Shown here one piece after another: positions 58,865 to 64,000 of a stretch of DNA of 64,000 nt. A model generated the notes under the pieces. It worked only from the letters and a program-made list of their open reading frames with translations. It ran no database searches and was not told where the DNA came from. Made by a program: the position numbers and the translations under genes. Each line of letters begins with the position of its first letter. Positions within the stretch are counted from its first letter, which is position 1. Source of the stretch: Heterobilharzia americana (Eukaryota > Platyhelminthes > Trematoda > Strigeidida > Schistosomatidae); contig OX104132.1 of the NCBI GenBank assembly GCA_944470555.2, positions 3,543,755 through 3,607,754 of the forward strand. The letters are read 5' to 3'.

Positions 58865-59220
58865 ACTAACTGGTCTTATTTATTGCAACTATACATACTG
58901 GAGCATCGAATTATATTTAATGGATGTAAAATCTATTCTATATGTCAATGCACTTCCGTTCAAGGTTCAGCACTACGTTTACCTCACTAGACAAGAAATT
59001 AATGCATAATAAAGTTGAAGTCAGGTCAAAGTTACCACCTTCAAATGGTAATTCATGATCGCAAATCAAAGTCTTAGCTATGAACAATCCTGGGGATTAC
59101 AATTCTTTGCACCTGATAGCATCAACAGTTTAAACAATGAGAACATTGTTCGATATCATCTTCAATGAGGTGAAGTCGAGTGAAATCTTCACTTTTATGA
59201 GTAAGCATATTGATAGTGGG
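58865..59220. other. No recognised feature
   Basis: AT-rich DNA between repeats. Confidence 0.4.
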
Positions 59221-59224
59221 TAAT

Positions 59225-59345
59225 GATTAAAGGTGGAATAAAGATTTCCATCGCGGCGGGACTCGAACCAATGACCATTGGATTTTCGGTCTGATGCACT
59301 ACCACAGGCTAAGCTACGATACTCGATGGCTGACCAGATTTTTAT
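59225..59345 (-). repeat. tRNA-derived repeat copy
   Basis: The minus strand has CGTAGCTTAGCCTGTGGTAG and CATTGGTTCGAGTCCCGCCG, with TCAGACCGAAAATCC where an anticodon arm would be (GAA, Phe-like). The D-arm is lengthened. Flanks match the copy at 54354. Confidence 0.6.
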
Positions 59346-59559
59346 TTTACTTCATATATTCAAAAGTTTTAATAGAATATGATGATAAATCTATTGACCT
59401 GATTAAATATGATAATTCAATCTTTGTAGATGATTAAGTCATGTGTGAACGTAATTAGCTCATTACGATGAACATTTCTGTCATTCTCTTGATAATTTTC
59501 AAACTAGTTATCTGCCACTTATGTAGACTACACGTGCTACATTGAGTTCTTGACACTAT

Positions 59560-59875
59560 TATTATTATTGTAAGTGTTATTGCTTGTATTACACCGTAGT
59601 TGATTGGACCGAATTGATCACTCTCTGTTGGTATATGGGCTCCTGTGCGGATACCTCGATATTGCCTGTGTTTCAATTATGTATAGTAATGATGAGCAGT
59701 GGAATCCAGGATGCGCATTTCATCCTATTTGGGACTCCCTAGTCAGCTGGATGTACTTGCCTCCCAGTGAGTGATGTTGTTCTCACCGGGATTCTGACTG
59801 AGGAGCGATCGCTTCAAACGCGAGAGGGTTATCCGTTACACCACCGAGCCATGATAGCCACTTTTTGTGAGACGG
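59560..59875 (-). repeat. Sm-alpha-like SINE, nearly full length
   Basis: From the 5' end on the minus strand: GGCTCGGTGGTGTAACGGAT (box A-like), TCACCGGGATTC-complement region, CACTCACTGGGAGGCAAGTA, the hammerhead region (59758-59695), ATTACTATACATAATTG, GAGCCCATATACCAACAGAG and CAATTCGGTCCAATCAACTA, ending in GCAATAACACTTACAATAA. Confidence 0.85.
59695..59758 (-). ncRNA. Hammerhead-ribozyme-like sequence with an insertion
   Basis: The minus strand reads GTACATCCAGCTGACTAGGG then AGTCCCAAATAGGATGAAAT, GCGCATCC and TGGATTCCACTGC. The 3' half with GAAA and the substrate strand CCTGGATTCCAC matches the schistosome hammerhead. The CUGANGA side is broken by about four extra bases. Confidence 0.75.
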
Positions 59876-59884
59876 GTATAGTTT

Positions 59885-60055
59885 TCCTTGCGCATCCTGG
59901 ATTCCACTGCTAGCCACTATCCATCATTACCATATAGTTAAGAACACAAGCAGTATAGAGGGTTCCGCATAGTAGCCAATATGCCAACAGAGACTGATCA
60001 ATTCGGTCCGAACAACAACGGTGTAATGCAAGCAATAACACTAAAACTCTACCCG
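59885..60055 (+). repeat. Sm-alpha-like SINE, 3' part, opposite orientation
   Basis: TTGCGCATCCTGGATTCCAC at 59894 through CAACAGAGACTGATCAATTC and CAAGCAATAACAC repeats the 3' part of the minus-strand copy in reverse. The two form an inverted repeat with a loop of about 170 bp. Confidence 0.82.
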
Positions 60056-60064
60056 TGGCACAAA

Positions 60065-60150
60065 TCGCTATCGTCGTGCGGTGGTGTAGTGGATAACGCT
60101 CTCAAGTTCGAATCCCGGTAGGAACAATATCACTCACTGGGAGGCAATCT
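60065..60150 (+). repeat. Sm-alpha-like SINE, head only
   Basis: GTGCGGTGGTGTAGTGGATA (box A) joins directly to AAGTTCGAATCCCGG (box B) and TCACTCACTGGGAGGCA. The anticodon-like region is missing and the copy runs into a TATC repeat. Confidence 0.75.
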
Positions 60151-60231
60151 ATCTATCTATCCTATCCTATCCTATCTATCTATCTATCTATTATCGTTAT
60201 TATTATTATTATTATTACTATTATTATTATT
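60149..60231. repeat. Compound microsatellite (TATC)n then (ATT)n
   Basis: TATC and CTATC units (60149-60191) followed by ATT units (60198-60231). Confidence 0.95.
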
Positions 60232-60429
60232 AGGACACAAACATGGTACAACTAGGGCACTAAGAAATGCGGAACACAAAATAATAATAACAACATTATG
60301 AAGATATAAGCGAAGGGCAGTGGAGAAAAATAAAATATAATAAAAATAGAATAATTAGAAGGTCAGTCAATTAAGGTAAATTTGAAACAAAATATTCATT
60401 ACTTTTCAGCTGGAGAAGATAGAAGGAAG

Positions 60430-61190
60430 CTACAGCATAACCACCACTGGTTTCGGTTCTGAGCCACATTTGATAACTTTTGGAGCCACTGAGTTGTGTG
60501 ATCTGTCGGACGCCACCCAAAGAGTCGTGATACACCAACAGATGCTAACCTGATACAACTGTCCTTCATCCCAGGTCATACACTGACTACTCCTCCGCTC
60601 CTGCCATCGATTACTAGGGCTAGCAAACAATAAACAGTGTGGAAGCCATTGGGGTGGCATGCGTAACACATATCTAGGCCACTGAAGTCCGTGTTTCCAA
60701 ATGAAGATCTCCATCATGCCGAAATACACCCTATCGTACCTCAGAATTACGTACGTACGGATACGAGCAATCCTGCGGGGACAACGATGATCGAACACAG
60801 AGTCATCTTACATCCTCAGCTCGGTGAGGCCAGATTTCACAGGTGTAGAGCTGAATTATTCGCACTGAAGCACTTTAAACTCAACCTTTTACGGTCAGAA
60901 TAAAGTCACAACGGTGCCAAAGGCGGCCCAGATTGACAGATGCAACTCTGGCTTTCGAAATGCGGTTGGAAATTTTACCAGCATTCACATAACCACTCAC
61001 ATACACGAACTTTTCGACTACTTTCAACGGCTTACCACCAAGAGTGACCTTAGGCACAAGCTCCTGCCAATCTTGCAAAAGTACTTTGTACTTCAGTGGC
61101 GCAAAGTACATACCATACTTACGGAGGAGAAGAGTTGATCGCAGAAATCTTCATTAGATATCTTCAACTTCTAGATCAAAGAATGCTGTA
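60430..61190 (-). mobile_element. RTE-like family A fragment
   Basis: Minus strand: MYFAPLKYKVLLQDWQELVP and VVEKFVYVSGYV (61111-60990), ISKARVASVNLGRLWHR, then MFDHRCPRRIARI (60798) and the C-terminal region. The last part keeps SDRSHNSV. Two main frames are interrupted between 60881 and 60798. Confidence 0.75.
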
Positions 61191-61294
61191 AAAATCATAT
61201 CGAGAGACACATACAAACATGCACAAATCGAATTGAAATGTACTCAACAATCACACGTGCGTTCATGCAGTACGCAATGAGCCCAAACCTAAGT

Positions 61295-61370
61295 AGGTGG
61301 AACAGGGCTCGAACCCGTACCTTATTGGTTGGAAGTCATCTCCTTATCTCAGTGAGCCACAGTCACACAC
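61295..61370 (-). repeat. tRNA-like sequence
   Basis: The minus strand has GTGGCTCACTGAGATAAGGA (box A) and TACGGGTTCGAGCCCTGTTC (box B) with a plausible T-arm. The acceptor stem does not close well. Probably a tRNA-derived repeat. Confidence 0.5.
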
Positions 61371-61604
61371 ACATATGATAAACATTTCCTATTTGGCGAA
61401 GCTAACAGACTTACTACAATCATGACAACAGTATTGAATAGTGTATTAATATTATTATCGTTAGTAAGGCTACTTAACTAATGAATTATATTCAGTCGTT
61501 ACAGTTTGAAAAACCATATCAAATAGAAGGAAATGAAAGTGTTAGACAAGTAAAGAAAATTAAAATAGAGTGAAATTACAGATTATTATTATTTAGGATC
61601 CCAG

Positions 61605-61700
61605 CCCGATAGTTGATTGGTAATCTGCTTGTCACGAGATCTGACTGTCCTCAACTGGATTCCCTGGTAAGGACGTGTGGATGCGCACTGATGACACGTA
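61605..61700 (+). repeat. Short tRNA-headed SINE relic
   Basis: CCCGATAGTTGATTGGTAAT, then ACTGGATTCCCTGGTAAGGA and GTGTGGATGCGCACTGATGA, follow the order of the SINE at 53505-53660. Confidence 0.5.
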
Positions 61701-61719
61701 CTAAACTGTGACGAAAAAG

Positions 61720-62345
61720 ACATCAGTGACTTCATCGACCGTTGCTAAGTCTTGGTTTAAACACCATGAACCCTCTTCCATTATAATCTAACTTTCCCTT
61801 GCATGACATTTCGAGGTAGACGGTAGCTCGACATGTGCAGTGGCTATCCAAGCCATATCATTCAACTAAGGTTCACAACCTCTTCAATCGACTTGCTTGT
61901 CAAGCTTATTACCTTTCGTCTGACTTCAACACACGGTGATCCCGCCATATATAAACACTGCTACGAAGATACATGTGATCGAAACCGTGTAATCACTTCA
62001 TATATTCCACTTTTAACGGTCATTTCTAACAGTTGTAAAACAGAGCAGAACGGACTACTAAAACGTAGTATACTCGTCCTTTGATTGGCAGTCGGATATC
62101 TCACCGGTACCACAAGTGATGCAAGTTGGCAAATGCCGAATGGGTCTTCTGTATCCGAGCTGCGATTCAATCAGTAACCAGGTGAATTGGTCCACCCATT
62201 CCACCATTTCACGCCTTATCACTAAACACGGAGTCGTTGCAGACCAGTTCTGGAGCTTCATCTTACATTTAGCAGGTGCAAGCGAAACGCATGCTAAACA
62301 TACACAGATTTCTGCTCATCTGATCGATGAGTAGATCTTTCCTTA
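61720..62345 (-). mobile_element. RTE-like family A fragment
   Basis: Minus strand: KLQNWSATTPCLVIRREMVE and WVDQFTWLL (62261-62170), then RYPTANQRTSIL-like and C-terminal segments in broken frames. It sits just downstream (in gene orientation) of the donor at 62460. Confidence 0.68.
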
Positions 62346-62459
62346 TGACTTAAAGTGAAATTACTCAGAACTAGATTAGACTGTTAGTCAAGCTACCTCC
62401 CTCCAAGAGATATGAAGCAAACAAAATAACCAGTTAAACATCAACAACATTCAACTCAC

Positions 62460-62929
62460 TTCTCTGATTTGTTTTAACCATTCACTGAAACTAAGTGGTA
62501 CACGTTCTTCAGTTGTTGTTGTGGATGATGATGATGATGACGTTTGACTTGTGGAAGTTGTATTAGTTGTCAGTAGATTTGAATTCATAGAAATTGGTAA
62601 AGGATAATAAACAGGAAAACATAACCAATAGGCAATTTGAGGTGTTGTATCAGTAGTCTTAGAAGGATATATATTATACGGTGAAAATCCTGGCCATAGA
62701 AAGGGATTTACATATCCTGAAGGGTTAACAGTATTCCCTTGATTGACAGAAGATGCAGAGGGAGTTGTCGATGAAGGCAAACCAGTAGTAGTAGTAGTCG
62801 GTATTTTTGACGGTGTATTCAAATTTACAGGTGGTACATTCGACTGAATTGATGTCCCATCTAAACAACAGCTTAGTTGATCGATATTTAACTTTCCAAT
62901 GCTTTTTTATCAGCAATCTCTTCTTCACT
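62460..62929 (-). CDS. Upstream exon of the membrane-anchored gene, apparent 1-nt frameshift
   Basis: The exon follows a TTATTTTTAG acceptor (AG at 62931-62930) and ends at AGAGAA/GTGAGT in phase 0. It first reads SEEEIADKKALES in phase 0, meeting TAA at about 62890. The next frame (one base off) reads LNIDQLSCCLDGTSIQSNV, PPVNL, then a Thr/Ser-rich part, NPFLWPGFSPYNIYPSKTTD, and EERVPLSFSEWLKQIRE to the donor. One extra T in the short T run near 62889 would join the frames, so this is either a real break, a sequencing/assembly error, or an unseen splice. Phase fits the exon at 53291. I recognise no domain. Confidence 0.62.
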
Positions 62930-62934
62930 CTAAA

Positions 62935-63380
62935 AATAAATTCAGGAAGTATACATTAATACATTATCAAACATGATACATAGGTGTAAATAGTATTGTT
63001 CTCAGGTCTGACTCAAATGCGTATAGCTCTATATATCAATAAAGTGATTGATGGAAAAAAAGGTCAGCGAGACAATTTTGAACTCCTGGGAAGTAACACT
63101 ACCATGCATAACTTGAACATTTCTAATTATACAACTCAACGTTTATGTAGTACAAACTGATGCAAAGTGCCAAGTTACAGACTCACTTAAGTTCAAACTC
63201 TACTCAGTATACTTCTATCTAAACATCTCACGTTTCACTTACAACCAGCCTAAAACATAAACCTTCACTAGGTATCGGTTACGTGTCACAGTTAATACTG
63301 TTAGAATGATGAGAATACTAAAAGTAACTGTCCAAATAAACTACAGTTGAGGTGTTTGGTAACTTAATACGACTGACGAT
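62935..63380. other. No recognised feature
   Basis: Intron or upstream DNA between the exon and a family B element. Confidence 0.4.
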
Positions 63381-63384
63381 CTTG

Positions 63385-64000
63385 GAAAAGTAAAACATTA
63401 TTATTTGTTCCTTGGGTACCTGGTGGGATATACGGCTTCAGTAGCACGTCTCCATTCAACTCTGTTCTCTGCAATCTTTTCAACCTGGCTACACAACTGT
63501 CCAGAAGCTCTCATTTCTTCCCCATACGATCTCCTCCGTCTCACCCTCACCTCGGACATCCAACTCGCCGTTTCCCACACAGGTCCCACTCGAGTGCCTG
63601 CTCCGGCGCGTGATGTACCCGAATGGTTTTCTCAGTGTATGCCCAATCCATCTCAACTTCCTTCTGCATACTTATTGGGCGATAGGTTCTTGATTGGTTC
63701 GTTGCCAGACAGCCAGGGTTCCTTCTTGCTTATTCTTATTATTCTGGCCATCTGAGCTTCAGTATCGAATGAACGTAGGCAGTTGTTGATGTATGATGTC
63801 TGTAGTTTGTTGAAATGCCTCTCGTAACGCGCCAAGTCTCTCAACCATCACATAGAAGCACTGACTTGACTCACATTGATGTTGAAAGTCTGGATGTTGT
63901 TCACGCTTTATGCTGAGTGTAGTGCAGCAGATCTCCACATTGCTTTCAGGTTAGTGAACGCCTGTCTTGCTGTCTTTCCGATCCTGGATTGCTTTGACGT
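63385..64000 (-). mobile_element. RTE-like family B copy, 3' end, runs off the window
   Basis: Minus strand: LARYERHFNKLQTSYINNCL and SFDTEAQMARIIRISKKEPW (63840-63720), NLSPNKYAEGS, then AGAGTRVGPVWETASWMSEV (63605-63545), RRRRSYGEEMRASGQLCSQV and EKIAENRVEWRRATEAVYPT, close to the family's full C-terminus. The 3' tail (CCAAGGAACAAATAATAAT) lies at about 63417-63399. The rest of the element continues past 64000. Confidence 0.8.

Noticed and set aside
1..64000. CRISPR array, prophage, operon or rRNA genes
   Set aside because: There are no regularly spaced short repeats, the genes are intron-bearing, and the repeats are eukaryotic retroelements.

Overview
This window looks like nuclear DNA of a blood fluke (genus Schistosoma or a close relative). 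The evidence is AT-rich DNA packed with decayed retroelements, tRNA-headed SINEs that carry hammerhead-ribozyme-like sequence (the Sm-alpha type known from schistosomes), a Penelope-like element with a GIY-YIG domain, and genes whose introns lengthen from 5' to 3'. The species cannot be fixed from the sequence alone. There are no bacterial features, CRISPR arrays or rRNA genes.

Three host genes can be reconstructed by finding exons and splice sites. (1) DPH2 (diphthamide synthesis) lies on the minus strand in five exons from 20635 down to 47. Its introns are 35 nt, 2.2 kb, 6.1 kb and 10.7 kb, and nearly all the large-intron DNA is retroelement debris. (2) HSBP1 (heat-shock-factor-binding protein 1) lies on the plus strand in three exons (43028-45889). 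Its first intron is 32 nt. Its second (43202-45809) has the hallmarks of a U12-type AT-AC intron: ATATCCTTT start, TCCTTAAC branch site and AC end. (3) A low-complexity protein with a C-terminal membrane segment lies on the minus strand, with two exons seen (62929-62460 and 53291-52254).

The rest is repeats. Two RTE-like non-LTR families, here called A (LGHVLR type) and B (NLKPVW type), fill 0-23 kb and 47-64 kb. From about 23 to 42 kb they are absent; that stretch holds fragments of CR1-like elements with ORF1, endonuclease and RT pieces, and appears more GC-rich. A Penelope-like element sits at about 4.4-6.8 kb in the last DPH2 intron, directly after a 1.2-kb inverted repeat. Decayed Penelope pieces recur at 6.8, 50 and 55 kb. 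SINE families occur repeatedly, several as facing inverted pairs.

The most notable observations are the candidate minor-spliceosome intron in HSBP1, the long inverted repeat inside DPH2, the facing Sm-alpha copies with broken hammerheads, RTE copies with internal deletions that keep both ends, and the sharp change in repeat population at 23-42 kb. All family assignments come from recognising motifs by eye; no database search was possible.
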